Assembly: GCA_028622995.1 (NCBI GenBank)
Contig: JAJQJQ010000010.1
Span: forward strand, 5,518,001 to 5,582,000
DNA length: 64,000 nucleotides
From: Panagrolaimus kolymaensis
Taxonomy: Eukaryota > Nematoda > Chromadorea > Rhabditida > Panagrolaimidae
Direction of reading: 5' to 3'
This document shows, in pieces, positions 24,047 through 37,636 of the stretch; position 1 is the stretch's first letter, and every line of letters begins with the position of its first letter. The translations under genes were made by a program, and so were the position numbers. The notes below the pieces were generated by a model, which did no database searches, had not been told where the DNA came from, and was given only the letters and a program-made list of their open reading frames with translations.

Positions 24047-27000
24047 ATCATTGTTATTCTTATTTATCTTTTTTATTGTTTTTTATTATTATATTTTTGA
24101 AACTTTTGTTTTGTATGTTATTTTTTATGTTGCTATATTTAATTAAAAAATCAATTTGATCTGATTTTGTCTTTAGACTTTTCACTTCTTGTTGTACGAA
24201 TTACAACTAATATATCTCTCTCAAGAACTTTTTTCCTTGTTTTTACTGGTACAAATTATTATTTATAGAAATTATTAAATTTTTATTAATGTTATAAACG
24301 TTTAAATTCGTGTATTTGTTTGATACTTTTCGTTTATTTTTTCACAAATTTGATAAGAAGAATTTTTTATCCAACAAATAAAAAAAACCATGTAAAACAA
24401 GAAAAAAAATGAGGACAACGAACATGACTATTGTTGTTTCAAATCTATTGCCGCCAGTCATCAGTCAGTTCGTTCAGCCAACGACGATAGCAATTTTTTT
24501 CATTTCTTTCTTCCTCTCATTGCCATTTGGTTTTTTATTTTTTAGTTTTTGTTGCTATTGTTGTTATATGTATTTTTTTAGTTTTATTTTATTTCTTGTT
24601 GCTATTAGAAATTGAGAGAAGAGCCGTTTTTTTGGATTTGGTTTGTTGGCAATGGGAACAACATCATTAAATGAAAAAAAAGAAGATTCAATTCAATTCA
24701 ATTTGAAATCCCAGACAACCTCCTCCTTATTTTTTTCGCCTCCATGGTTTTTTTTCTTTGGTTGCCAACACCAAAAAGGACATTCTCAATCTTCTTTTTT
24801 TATAAAGTCTTTTGGGAAAATTTTTTAGGCTTCTATTTATTTTCATTTATTCGGCCTATTTGGATCAATTTAAGTATTTTTTTATCGGCTTTAGTCTTAC
24901 TTAATTTTTTTCCCTTTCTCTTTCGACTTATTTTTTTTCTTTTTTGTTCATTCGCTTGTTCAGCCTGTTTTCCGTCCTCCATTTTTAGCGAGTTACGTGA
25001 ATATGAATGAAGATAAAGAGAGGAGCCTGTTTTTTTTTATTGTCAACCAGCCGTCAGTCAGTCAGTTACAGTTTGTCACTTTTCCCATATTTTCTTCTTT
25101 TTTTCATGTTTTTGATCATGATTATTATTTTACCTCCTACGTACGTACAAAAAAAGGGAAAAAGAGATCATGATTATTTTGACTCTCTTTTTTTGTTCTA
25201 CTTTTTTGCAATTCACCCATCACAATTGGTGGCCTTCTTTGCCTCTATACTAAGATGAGAGGAGATTACACGTAAATTGTAATGCGATATTTAAGAGTCA
25301 CTTTCATCTTTCCTCTCTTTTTCTTTCTCCTTCACTCAGCGGTATACTTTTTATTTATTATTGTTGTTGTCGGAAACCTTAGTAGGCATTTACTTTTCTC
25401 TTTTCTTTTCATGGATCCGTTTTATTTTTTAATTTGTTTGAACTTCTTTTAAATCGTAAAAAAATAAGCGAAGGCGGAGGATAAAAAAAGACTCAATTTC
25501 ATTTTCTTTTTTCTTTTTCTTCCGTATTTTTTTCCATGTGTTTTTTTGTGCGTAATTTTTCCCTCATTTTTTTCCTTTTGTAAAAAAAAGACCTGAAATC
25601 ATGTTTCTGTTCGAGGCCGCTCATTTATAAAAAAATCTTTTTTTGCCGGTGTAATTTTTGCAGCTTCTATTTATTTTAAATTCTGTGGAACGGCAACCAC
25701 AAACCTTCCTCCTTTGGCAAATTATTTCTCTTTTTTTTGCTGCGGAAGTTTGCTGCTATTCTAAAAATAAAAAAGGAATTGTTTATTTTTGCCAAGAACA
25801 ACAGCAACCCCAAACACATTGATTAGAATACCAAAAAAAACCAAGCTTTTGCATCCTTTTATTTTATTTTAAGCTGTTGCCAAGTAATGTGCACTGCATA
25901 TTTTTTTTTGGTTGTGTCACAACAGCACAATCTTTTTTCTGGGGTTGTTGAGCAGTGATGAAAAAAAAATGAAGGAGAGAAAAAAAAGAAGAACCGCGTT
26001 GGATGCCACGTCATATTCCACATTGACCGTGAAAAAAATATAAAATAAAAATGTCGGGAATGAGTTTCTTCTCTTTCATTTCTTGTTAATATTCTTTATT
26101 TTTTTTATACTTTTTTTGATCAATTACATAATAATATTTTTTAGGTGAGAAATTATAAAAAATAAATTCATATTCAAATGAGCTTTTTTTGCTTTATTTT
26201 ATTTATTTTTTTGCATTCATTTTTTGTTGGAGAAAATAAATAAAAAATTTGTAGACATTATTGTCATTGCTTTTTCCTCTTTTTGAAACACAGATTTTTA
26301 TATTTTACACGTGTGAACGCATAAAAAATGTGATAGGACAAAAAAAATGAGAAGAAAAAGAAGAAATTAAAGCAAACTTTTTTTCATTCTTTCTTTCTTT
26401 TTTTGCCTTTTTTTAACCTCACCTTTTTCTTTTATTTTTATCTCTTTAAATAATTTCTTTATTTTTTCGCGTAGCATTTTTTTCTTCCTTTTATTCGCGC
26501 TAAAGTTTTGTTGTATGTCTCTTCTTTATTGCTTTGCTACTCCCTCCTTTACTTGGCTGGCTGGATGACTGCGCAATAACACACGTTTTATTTTATTGAC
26601 GAAGAACTATGTTGTTTTTCTTCACATTTGGGGTCGTCGACGTCGGTCGAGTTGATCGCGAACATCGACAAGAAAAAAGAAGAAAGAGAGGCAATAGACA
26701 AAAAAATATTTCACTTATTCACTTAGTTAGTTAGTTAGTCTCGGGTTTATTCTCCCTCCTTTGAGCTGGTAGTGGTCATTTATATTTCCCTCCCGAAAGA
26801 AAAAAGTAGTAGTGGTAATGAAATGAAACGGTGCACAAAAAAAAGTTTTTTAATTTTTAGTTTCTCTCTTTTTTTTTGCCCCAAAGGGTTGGGTTGTTTG
26901 CACATCGAACAGCAACAACAGCAAGCAAGCATGCACGTGGATGAACGAAAAATGCTTTTATTATTATTTTATATTTTTTCTTTACTACCATCACTATCAA

Positions 27001-27788
27001 TATCGATATGCATTTTAGCTGATGGGTCTGTTCGATAACGGAAAAAAATTACTTTTTTTTCTGTTCTCTCTTTTGAAATAAGTTTCATTTTCTCAAGTTT
27101 ATGTTTGCCGCGTTGGCAACAAAAAAAAAGCAAAGCATCATCGTCGCTTGTTTCCTTTTTAAGAAGAAAGTGATTTAAAGGGGTTAATTATTGCTGTCAA
27201 CAAAGAGAACTAAGAAAAAGAAAAAAAGAAAAATGCTTTTCTCTTTCCTTTTTATTTTTTAAACACACTCATTTTTTTCCTTGATTTTTTATTTTTTTGA
27301 AAGTCAGTTGTTATTTTTTTTTGTTGCTTGAAGATATTTATTTATGTGTCATGCTAGCTAGGAATACATATTTTGACATAAAACTGTCATTTTTTTACTA
27401 TTATTTATTTTGTTCTCTCCATTTCTTCCAACCTAATTTTTTTTTGTTTCGTCCAGACTCTAGCTTTTAATGTTTCTCTTGTTGACATATTTATTTTTTT
27501 GCGTGGTATAACTTTAACAAAAATAAAGATATGTTTATAATTGGGCATGCCATAGTTTATTTTTATTTATTTTTTAGTGTCCACTTGGGTGCACACGAGC
27601 TTTAGCCCGCCCAAGCAAGCGCACTTTTACCACCTTTAAAGTGTGCCGCCAACGACGACGACAAGCTCATTCTCATAGAAAAATATTAACTTTATTTTGG
27701 TTGTCATAAATTTCATTGACGAAAAAATTAAAACTTTAATAAAGATCGCTGAATAAAAGCGTTTGGCGGCCATTTGTGCCCTTAAAAA
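24047..27788. other. Intergenic region upstream of gly-5
   Basis: About 3.7 kb with poly-T and poly-A runs and no supported gene; the open frames present are Phe-rich and low in complexity. A GC-richer islet near 26560-26700 (with GTCGTCGACGTCGGTCGAG) and one near 27580-27670 stand out from the background and may be regulatory. A TTAG tetranucleotide run occurs near 26720-26740. Confidence 0.5.
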
Positions 27789-30700
27789 ATGGTTTTTCCA
27801 AGACTGGTAAAGAAAAAATCTAATTTGCTCAAATTACTATTATTAATACCTGTATTATGGCTTGGTTCACTTATAATATTTTCAAACAGCCCAAATGTAA
27901 TTTATTTTAATCTTTTTTCACGCTATTATCCTATCCAACGCTAAAAAAATAATTTTAAGGAAGGTAGTAACGTAAATTATCATGATAAACCCGTGGATCC
28001 ACCAAAACCAGCACAACCAAGAAAAGTTCAAGTAATAGAAGGTTTTGGAGCTCCCATACCTATAAATGGTGGAATTCAGGAACCCGATGTAGCAGCTGAA
28101 CCAAAAAAAGAAGAAACTCAGGATAACCGACCAAATGATGCTGCAGATGGAATAATACCGAAACCCAATCGGGAGCTTTTTGATCCAAGTCTACCTATTT
28201 ATAAAAAAGGTGATTCAACTCAATCTGGTGAACTTGGAAAAGCAGTTAAAGTAGAAAAAACTGTAAGTGTTTTTTTCTTCTCTTAACCTTGGTAGATACA
28301 TATTTTTATTTATTTTTTCCCTGTCCTAATTGACCTTGTCGTCGTTGAATTGAATTGAAAGATGAATGAGAAAAATAATGCTTTTTAGAAACTCTCACCT
28401 GAAGAACGGCGTAAATACGATGAAGGTTTTCAAAAGAATGCTTTCAATCAATATGCATCTGACATGATTTCTGTACATCGAACTTTACCTATCGCGGCTG
28501 ATGAAGAGTAAGATTTTTTTTAAAACATCAAAGATTAACATAAAAAAAACTTTTAAAGATGCAAAGCAGAAAAATATTCCTCAAATTTACCAAATACTTC
28601 GGTAATTATTTGTTTTCACAATGAAGCCTGGTCGGTACTTTTGAGAACGGTTCATAGCGTACTTGAACGAACTCCAGATGAATTATTACATGAAATTATC
28701 TTAGTTGATGATTTTTCTGATATGGAACACACTAAAAAAGCTTTGGAGGATTATATGGCACAATTTAAAAAAGTTAAAGTTTTGAGATTGGAAAAACGTG
28801 AAGGCTTAATTCGAGCAAGATTACGCGGAGCTGCGATTGCAAAAGGCGTAGTATTAACATTTTTGGATTCTCATTGTGAATGCATGGAAGGTTGGGCAGA
28901 ACCTTTATTGGAAAGAATTAATAAAGATGAAACCATCGTTGTTTGCCCCGTTATTGACGTCATCGATGATAATACTTTTGAATATCATTATTCTAAAGCA
29001 TTTTTCACAAATGTTGGAGGCTTTGATTGGTCACTCCAATTTAATTGGCATCCTATTCCTGAAAGAGATCGAAAATCACGTAAACGTCATATAGATCCTG
29101 TAAGATCTCCAACTATGGCTGGTGGACTTTTTTCTATTCATCGAGATTATTTTGAAAAGCTTGGAACTTATGATCCTGGTTTTGATATTTGGGGTGGAGA
29201 AAATCTTGAAATTTCGTTTAAAGTTAGTTTTATACCCATAAAAACATTTTATTAGTCACATTTTTATTATAGATATGGATGTGCGGTGGAACTTTAGAAA
29301 TAGTCCCATGCAGTCATGTTGGACATATTTTCCGTAAACGATCACCTTACAAATGGCGAACAGGCGTAAATGTGCTTAAACGTAATTCAATCCGTTTAGC
29401 TGAAGTTTGGTTAGATGAATATAAGCAATATTATTATGAGCGAATCAACAATCAATTGGTCAGTTTATTTGGTTTAGGTCATTGTTTGTTTGTTTACTTT
29501 TTTCGTTTTTATAGGGAGATTTTGGAGATGTTTCTGGTCGTAAACAACTTCGCGAAAAGCTTCAATGCAAATCATTTAAATGGTATTTAGATAACGTATT
29601 CCCAGAACTTTTTGTTCCTGGTGATGCTATAGCTAAAGGCGAGGTTGGTTTTTGTGTTTATAAAATTATGATTAAAAAATTATTAACAGTGCTTTTTGCT
29701 TGTGAGAGTGGTAATATATTTAATATGCTTCTAAAAAAAGTTTACCTAATTTTATGATTTAATTTAATTTTTATAATTAACAAGTTATGTTTTTTCTTTT
29801 ACTAACAAAAACAAAAAAATGTGGAAATAATAATACAAAGGCTTGTTTTTTTTTAAATTTTTATTTCAAGCTAATTAATGGCAGAGCCCACAGGTGCAGT
29901 CCGCTTCAATATCAACTACAACATTTATCTTATTTTTTTGTGTTATATGTATCTCTATCCACCATTGTAGTTTTATTATTTATCCTCCTCTTCTATTTTT
30001 CCGGACAAAATCCATCCAAAAAACGTATTTTTTAGGTTTGTTATTGTGCTTTTATTGTTGTAAATTCTATATCGAAAAATGTTATTTTAAACCAAAAGTA
30101 TCATACATTTTTTCCAAAACTATAAAGTTGAGCTTCTGTTTTTATAATTTTGATATAATTATTTATTGTATGTACAATTGCTTCTTCTATTCTCTCTCTC
30201 CCTCAGTTAAACTTCGCTTTGGCAATATATTTTTTTAAATTCGCTCAAAACCAAAAACAAAAAAAAATCTCATAGAATTTTTACTTTTAAAAAAGCCTAC
30301 TCTAAAACATTTTTATGGCCTTCTTATTCATGTTATAGGTTCGTAATGGAGGTGATATAAAACCACCTCGTTGCTTGGACTGCGCTGTGGGCCGCCGAGA
30401 AAAGAATAAGCCTGTATCATTATATCCTTGTCACTTACAAGGTGGAAATCAGGCGAGTTAATTTTAGCTTTGTTTTTTTTTTCAGGCTCGAAATGGTGGA
30501 TCCTCCTCGAGAGCTCATTGTCTTGATAGTCCTGTAGGAGAGGAGCACCATAATAAAGCAGTTGTACCATATCCATGTCATCTACAAGGTGGAAATCAGG
30601 TATTCAAAAAAACATATGTCTTCAATATCTTGTTATTACCGTATTTGATTGATTATTTATTGAGTCCCACGCCACTGATTTTTTTTAACGCGCAAATATG

Positions 30701-31478
30701 TTTCACTAATCACAAAACAACAAACATGCTTTTATTTTTATTTTTTATTTTTGCCTTTTTAATTAACGTCAATTTTTTTTTCATTGCACATTGGGGAAAG
30801 CAAGCCAGCAAAGCCAAGCTATAACAAATTGCGCTAAACACAATTTTTGGATTATAAAGTTCTACAATTTATGCAACAAGGAAAAAATATAATTTTATGT
30901 ATAATAGGTGCGTAACAAAGGCGGCGGTTCTAAACAATGCCTAGATTGGGCTGCGCATGGAAATCAGAAAAAAAATGTGGGACTTTATTGGTGTCATAAT
31001 CAAGGCGGTAATCAGGTATTGTATTGTAAATCAAATTAAATCAACTCAAAAGCTCAATCATGGACCATTTTTTCTTCGATATTTATAATTTTTTTCTTGG
31101 GTCTAAAAATAATTTTTTGCTTTTTAGTATTGGATGTTAAGCAAAGATGGCGAAATTAGGCGTGATGAATCGTGCGTGGATTTTGCTGGAAAAGATGTTA
31201 TGATTTTTCCTTGTCATGGTATGAAAGGAAATCAAGAATGGAAATACAGTCATAATGTATGCTCATTATTTTTTTATAAGGATTAATCATTAAATAATTC
31301 ATACATACATTTTTTTCAGCAACATCAACTCCTCCATGTTGTAACGGGAAAATGTTTAGAAATGAGTAAGGATGGCGCCCGACTTTTTATGAGCCCATGT
31401 GATACTGATAATGCATATCAACATTGGACTTTCAAAGATTACAACGAAGATAAAGCAAAAGAATATCATATGGCTTAA
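27789..31478 (+). CDS. gly-5: Polypeptide N-acetylgalactosaminyltransferase with alternative lectin exons
   Basis: Golgi enzyme that starts mucin-type O-glycosylation by moving GalNAc from UDP-GalNAc to Ser/Thr. Constitutive exons: 27789-27896, 27960-28262, 28389-28507, 28559-29222, 29273-29458, 29515-29643, 31128-31256, 31320-31478. One of three alternative exons (30339-30452, 30486-30599, 30908-31015) is placed before 31128, giving 636 or 634 aa. Type II membrane topology: short basic N-terminus, membrane segment [19 protein letters not shown], acidic stem, then the GT-A catalytic domain with the DxH metal motif in FLDSHCE and the [10 protein letters not shown] motif, followed by a ricin-type lectin domain with CLD and QGGNQ/QHW repeats. 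C. elegans GLY-5 is known to exist as isoforms a, b and c; the cassette here fits that. GLY-6 is the main alternative identity. The 695-bp intron 29644-30338 holds nothing recognisable. Confidence 0.9.
30339..31015 (+). other. Cassette of three homologous, probably mutually exclusive exons of gly-5
   Basis: Exons 7A (30339-30452, 38 codons), 7B (30486-30599, 38 codons) and 7C (30908-31015, 36 codons) all start and end in phase 0 and all encode the first lectin repeat. Each has a [V/A]RN[G/K]G start, a CLD motif, YPCH or YWCH, and QGGNQ at the end. They can each be joined to exon 29515-29643 upstream and to 31128-31256 downstream without changing frame. Including more than one would duplicate the repeat. 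7A ends at a GC donor (CAG/GCGAGT), 7B and 7C at GT donors. Only 33 nt separate 7A from 7B. Confidence 0.85.
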
Positions 31479-33994
31479 AAAAATGAGAAGAATAAAAAAA
31501 AATGCAGCAGTAGCAACAACGAGAATACTGAAGAAGAAAAAAACTTATCTTTTATCTTCAGAAAAATTTTTTTACAACGCAATATTTAATTTTCTTGTTT
31601 TTTTTCCAACTTTCTTTTTTTTACAGGTCTGCTCTTTATAATCATTCATTAAATAATTTTTTTGATTAAACAAAAAAAAATTAATTATTATTTTTTGGGT
31701 TGGGTGCTTATGGGTCATTTTTAATCAAAAAAAGAGTAAAGTTACGTAAATGTATTCCTGATTTTATGTGTCTTCTTTTTTAAATTGTAATCGTTTGTCT
31801 CAATTTTTTTTTTCTTTTCTAAAATTTAGTTTCTAACAATGCTCAGGAGTTATTCTCTCTAATTCATTAATTCATCCATTTTTATATCGTCCGTCCAAGT
31901 TTTTTTTTAAATTTGTTAATGGTCTTTCCTTCTCAAAAACTTTATTATTTTGCCGGTTTATTTTTTTTTCTTTTATTTTTTTCCCCGTACATATACATAC
32001 ATTCTTCACACTTATAAAAAAAATACCAAATTTCAGCTTCTTTTTTTGTTTTATTTTGTTTTGTCGCCTTATTAATATTATTTCACTTTGTTTTTTTTTC
32101 TTGGGTGAAAAAAAAATTGTGATAATTTTTTAGCCCAAAAATTAAAAAAATTTATTATTATTTCCAAAAATATTCCTTTCACTTATTTTTTAAAAATTAA
32201 ATTTAACCATAGAGTATATAAATTTTTTAATATTGTTTTTTATAGTAATTCTTTTCATTTTTTAACACTTTTAATTGTTATGTTTGATTGATATATTTTT
32301 AATTTTTTTTATATTAGGAATATGTGCCTTAATATAATTTTTAATCGGTGGTGAATATCTCTGCCTCTAAAAATAAAGGCTTAAATAAACTTGTTTTTTA
32401 TGCATTGCATCACTTTGAGAAGAAGAAAAAAGACTGATTACAAAGTTGGAAAAAAATTTCAGCCGCTTGACTTCTCAAGGCTGTTATTGACTAACCTTAG
32501 TTTCAGCAACAAAAAAAAAACAATGCATTGAAAATCCAAAAAACAAAAGGAAATCTTATTTTCGCAGCAATCATCAACTTCGGCTAAAAAAGTATTTCTT
32601 CTTTACAAATTTTTTCTTTCTTGTTTTATTTTTTTGGCAGAAACTAAATAATTTGAACGCAGTTCTTTTTTTTATTTTCAATTCTTTTCATTAATGGGAA
32701 CGTTAAAAAAATGCGAAAAAGAAAAAAAAAAGTATTTAATTTGACCCGGATACTCCTCGCTCGTTGACAAAAAAACTTTTTTTTTGCGTTCACATTCGAT
32801 TTTTTTGTACGATGAAAAAAATAGTTTCGCATTTTTCCGTTATTCCATAACTTTTAGGTCTTTTTTTATTGAATGAAAGGAATTTTTTAAATTACCCCTT
32901 TTCAAATTGCTAATTTGTGTTCAAAATATTTGCGATGTGAGGGGAAAATAAAATAGTATTATATTTCAAAAAAAGAAAGAAAGATGGATGGATCAGAAAA
33001 AAATGCCTCATTCGCAAATAGCCTTAATTATTTTGACTTAAACTAAACGAGAAAAAAAAACAATTGAAAGTCAAAACTAATAAAACCCAATCCGCAGTTG
33101 TTGTTGTTGCTGTAGCCACGAGCCAGACAGTATATTTTTATTTTATTTTTGAAGGATGCCCAACTACTTAAAAAACAAAGCTTTCTGGCTTTTTTTCTCA
33201 CACACAAACAAATCCAATGTGGCAATAAAATTTTTGAACAGGCAGCTTCTTGACGACTGACTGTTTTTCTTCTTCTTCATATTTTGTTGTTGTTTGAGAT
33301 ATTTGGTAGTCGTGTCTCATATTTCGATGACAACTAACACGCTTGGACTATTCTATTTCTCGCGATCTTTTCCTTTTTTATTTTTTTATCCTCGAGAAAC
33401 GGACAAACGAACGAGACTAATAAAAATGAAGGATGGTATCCGAAACCCAGCCACCGCCACCAACGATGATGATGATGCCCATATAGTTTTTTCTTTTTCG
33501 CCATAGGGCTCGTTCGTCGTTGGAGATTATGTTGCAATGAGAGGACACTCTGCTGCGTCCATTTTTGTCGTAGTTAAAAAAATATAGAACGCAACTGTGT
33601 TTTTGTTGTTTGTCCGTATATAACTTTATGCTGAATTAGTGGTGCGCCTCTTCACGACCACGACGACGACAATGGATAAAAAAAGGAAGCTTAGATGACT
33701 GACTGACTGACTTTTTCTCTCGACTACTGGTTTTTAAACGTTGTTGTCTTTCTAATTAACATATTAGTCAATTATCAAATTTTAAAGAGAAAAATTTAAA
33801 CAAAAAAAGTTGAAGAATGTTGAAAAAATTTATTTTCTTTTTCTTTCACTTTTAAAACTTTTACCGCGAATTAAAAAAAAGTTTGTGGCGCGATTTGGAT
33901 TTAAATTTAATAAAAAAACTTGTTTCATTTATTTGTTAATTTACTCTTTAACTTCTTATATTTATATATTTTTTTATTGTTGATTTAAGTGTCA
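31479..33994. other. Intergenic region between gly-5 and zyg-8
   Basis: AT-rich with homopolymer runs; no supported gene. Contains a short GACT repeat near 33690-33710 and GC-richer patches near 33240-33660 that lie upstream of zyg-8 and may include its promoter. Confidence 0.45.
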
Positions 33995-36629
33995 ATGCAT
34001 GACGTATGTTCTGAAGTAACGCCTCGAAATACCCTACCACGAGGCCATCGACCCCGTCCACGGTCAAGCTTTTATCGAAATACTTCATCTAAAGCCGGAG
34101 GGGAATCAAAAAATGATTATCCACCCAGTAATTCATCTTCAGCAACTTTATTATCTGAAGATTTAACTGCGAAATTAACAACCTCAACAACGACTGAGGA
34201 AGGCAAGGATAAACAATATTCTAAAAGGTCATCCTCTACCAATAATTCTGGAGACCACCAACAACAACAACAACGAAAAGCTCTAGGGTAAATTATTTTT
34301 TTCTTATATATATTTTTTCTCTCTTAATTTTAACTTTTTAATAATATTTTAAGATCTCGTCGTTCCTCGGTTAACGGCTCATCTTCCACTAAAGCTGATA
34401 CCGATATGGAGGATCAACCATCTAGTAGCAATCAAAAAGATGACAACAATACAACTTTACGATGTTTTACTACGAATAAAGCAAAAAGAGTTAGATTTTA
34501 TCGAAATGGGGATCAATTTTTTAAAGGCATTTGGTATGCTGTAGCTGCAGAAAGATTTCGATCATTAAAAGTTTTAATGGAAGAATTAAATAGGTTATTA
34601 GCTGATTCAATAAACTTACCTCATGGAGTTCGACATATTTTTACTCTCGATGGAATGAAAATGATTGAATCAGTTGAACAATTTAAAGATGGACAAAGTT
34701 ATGTTTGTTCGAGCAGTGAAACATTTAAACCTTTAAATTATTTAAATGCTCGTCAGCCAGTTTGGTGCTCAGCTGCATCCAAACCTCAAACCAAAGAATT
34801 ATCTTCCACTCATATTCGGAATTTTAATTTTGTTAGGGTAAACACATCAGATTTTTGGATCTTTATGTATATGAAAATTTGGCTTTTAGGAACCTAATGA
34901 ATTTGTGTATCCTCGTATAATAACTATCATTCGAAATGGCATAAAACCTCGAAGAGTTGTTCGACATTTGCTCAATAAAAAAACTGCTCAATCCTTCGAT
35001 CAAGTTATGCAGGATATTACAGCTGTGGTTAAACTTGATAGTGGCCTTGTACGGAGATTATTTACTATTCACGGGCGATTGGTAATTTCTTTGATATTTT
35101 TCTTTTATTTTTTATGCTATTATTAGTTTTCAGGTAACAAATTTATCTGATTTCTTTGGTGAAGATGATGTATTTCTTGCATATGGAACAGAAAAAACAG
35201 CCCTTGATGATTTTTATATTGCAACCGATGAATCTCGTAGATTATTTTCTTCCAATACGCGTAAAGGTGGTTCAAGATTACCTCGAAAGCGAGAACTTCC
35301 TAATCGAAATGATTCAATAAGAAATCCTCGAGCTTTTAGTTTAACTGCAAATAATGCTGAATGTTAGTTCATAAATTTAGAAAGTAAATTTAAAATACAT
35401 ATTTTTAGTGCCGTTATTGCCTTCTCCATTACACGAACAATTCGAGCTCATTAAAGTTTTGGGTGATGGTAATACTGCTATCGTTTATGAAGCCCATTGC
35501 AAGTAGGTTTTTTTAACCATCTGCTGTTGTACCAGATAATTAATTATTACCTATTGTTTATAGTGATACCGATGTTCGAAAAGCTTTAAAAGTTATTTTA
35601 AAAGATAATCTCACGGTTACCCGTCAATTTATTGATACCGAATTAGCTTTAATGCAAGAACTTTCACATGAGAATATCGTACAAATGTATAAATATTGGT
35701 TGATAGATGATTCATTTTTTATTTCACTTGAACTTATCCCAGATGGTGATCTTTTTGAACGCTTAAGAATTGTTCGATCTTTTGGTGAACGTGAAGCATG
35801 CAATTTAATTCGATGTTTAGCATCCGCATTGGAACATATTCATAAAATGCAAATTGTTCATCGAGATGTTAAACCTGAAAATTTATTGGTAGGTGTTAAT
35901 TTTTTTTACTGCTTGACATTCACTATTTAGGTTTATACCGATCCAACCAATGGTTTACCCGCTCTTAAATTGGCTGATTTTGGTTTAGCTTGCGTTCTTG
36001 AAGATGATAAATTATTATATGATGTATGTGGTACTCCAACTTATGTTGCTCCAGAAATTCTTGCCGAACTTGGATATAATGTTAAAGTAGATATTTGGTC
36101 TGCTGGTATTATTATTTATGTATTACTTTGTGGTTTTCCACCATTTATGTGTATGGAAGAACATTCCCAAGATCAATTATTTGAACAAATTTTGAGAGGA
36201 CGATTTGGATTTCCATCTCCTATTTGGGATAATATTTCTTATTCAGCTAAAGCCCTTATTCAAGGTTTATTAAATCTCGATATTGAAGAGCGGTTTTCTG
36301 CTGAACAAATTCTTGAATATCATTGGATTAAGGTTTGTCAAACTAAATTTAAAACAAATATTTTAAAATAATTTTTTTAGAATCTCGCTGAAGTTCATGA
36401 AGAATTTGAAGAAATGGCTCGAGTTTGCGTTGAAGCTCGTCTAAATCAAGAAACAGAAATGGATGATGCTGAAGCTTCAAATGGTTTTGAAGAAAGTCAC
36501 GCTGAATATTATTATTCTCGCCGAGCTAGCATGGATGAATTAAGCGAATCTCATGGCGATAATAGATTCTCACCTCTTGCCGAATCTGAAGCTTCTTTTA
36601 CAGCTGTTGTTTATACACCTCGCAAATAA
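33995..36629 (+). CDS. zyg-8: Doublecortin-domain microtubule-associated protein kinase
   Basis: DCLK-family protein; C. elegans ZYG-8 binds microtubules and positions the spindle. Eight exons: 33995-34287, 34354-34837, 34890-35081, 35134-35362, 35409-35502, 35564-35888, 35931-36332, 36381-36629; 755 aa. Disordered Ser/Gln-rich N-terminus; DCX1 (about 137-225, [15 protein letters not shown]); DCX2 (about 262-345, [20 protein letters not shown]); linker; Ser/Thr kinase (about 409-672) with [12 protein letters not shown] glycine loop, ALKVI lysine, [19 protein letters not shown] and GTPTYVAPE. All catalytic residues are present, so an active kinase is expected. An acidic Ser-rich C-terminal tail of about 80 residues follows. 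The start at 33995 is the first ATG after an acceptor-like TTTAAG; an upstream coding exon is possible, so the N-terminus is uncertain. Confidence 0.92.
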
Positions 36630-37636
36630 TTATTTTTTCTTTAATTTAATAATGTTATTAATTATTTTTTTTGCTTTTCTCTGGGTTGCAATTGCGCTTT
36701 TTATTTTCATATTTTTCAAATTTTCTGCCGGTGTAATTTACCAATTTTTTTTAAAGGTTTCATTGTAAAGTTTTTCCATTCATGATTTTTTTGGATCATG
36801 GTTTATGTCTTGCTTGTATTCAAAGAAAATAAAAAGCTGCAATTTTGTTTAAATATTTTTTTTTTCAAAATAAGTCAAGAAAATACATTTAAAAAGAAAG
36901 GTTGTCTTAAAATTATTATTGAAGCCGGAGATTTCAAACTGTGGTAATCAATAAAAGGATAATTTAAAAAAATTGGATTTTAAAATTAAAATTTATTGTA
37001 CCGTAATTCAAAAACAATTCTGTTTTTCAATTATTTAAAAGGATCTCAATCAATTGCTTCCAAATAGTTTTTCATGCTTTTATTTTCCTCATACTTTTTA
37101 CCTGAATAAGAAATACAGCAATACTAAAAAAGCACTTCGAGTTGATACATTACAAAAAAAAAACGATCTTTTGCTTGGTATTTTTTTTATTTGTTGTTTT
37201 TCCTTTTTTCTGATGTTTATGAAAGCTGCTTCTTCTTTCTTTTCTTTCGCGTTATTGCCATTACAAATACATTCTTTGCTTATTGCTCGAATGGTTCTCA
37301 TCTTGACAATTTTAGTTTCTTTTATTATGCTTTGGTATGTATGTTACTTATTTGGAAGATAGTTTTGATTCACTCATTTTTTTTCTTTGTGAAAAAAAGC
37401 AAAAACAAAAAGTTGTTGGCATTTAAATTTTTGCGCATCTTTATTTTTGACGATTCAAATAAGCGACGTTTAAAAAAGGCATTTAAGTTAATGGGAAAAA
37501 ACATGTAACCTTTACTTTTTTTTCCGGCCATTAGAATCTTTTTTTGTCGAAAAAAAAACTCTTTGTTTTATTTTGTTTGTTTGAGTTTTTGAATTTGCAT
37601 CGACTTTCAATTTTTCCTTACTTTTTTTTTAGAATT
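36630..37636. other. Intergenic region before the A/B/C array
   Basis: AT-rich. Open frames of about 60-105 codons are Phe/Lys-rich without domains. The stretch just before 37637 ends in a T10-AG acceptor-like site 4 nt upstream of the gene A ATG, consistent with SL trans-splicing. Confidence 0.45.

Noticed and set aside
30328..30576. Minus-strand open frame across gly-5 exons 7A and 7B
   Set aside because: It is a shadow of coding exons and their short gap, with no domain.
33690..33712. GACT tandem repeat, and TTAG runs near 26720 and 56770
   Set aside because: Short simple repeats of a kind expected in this DNA; too few units for a minisatellite or array.
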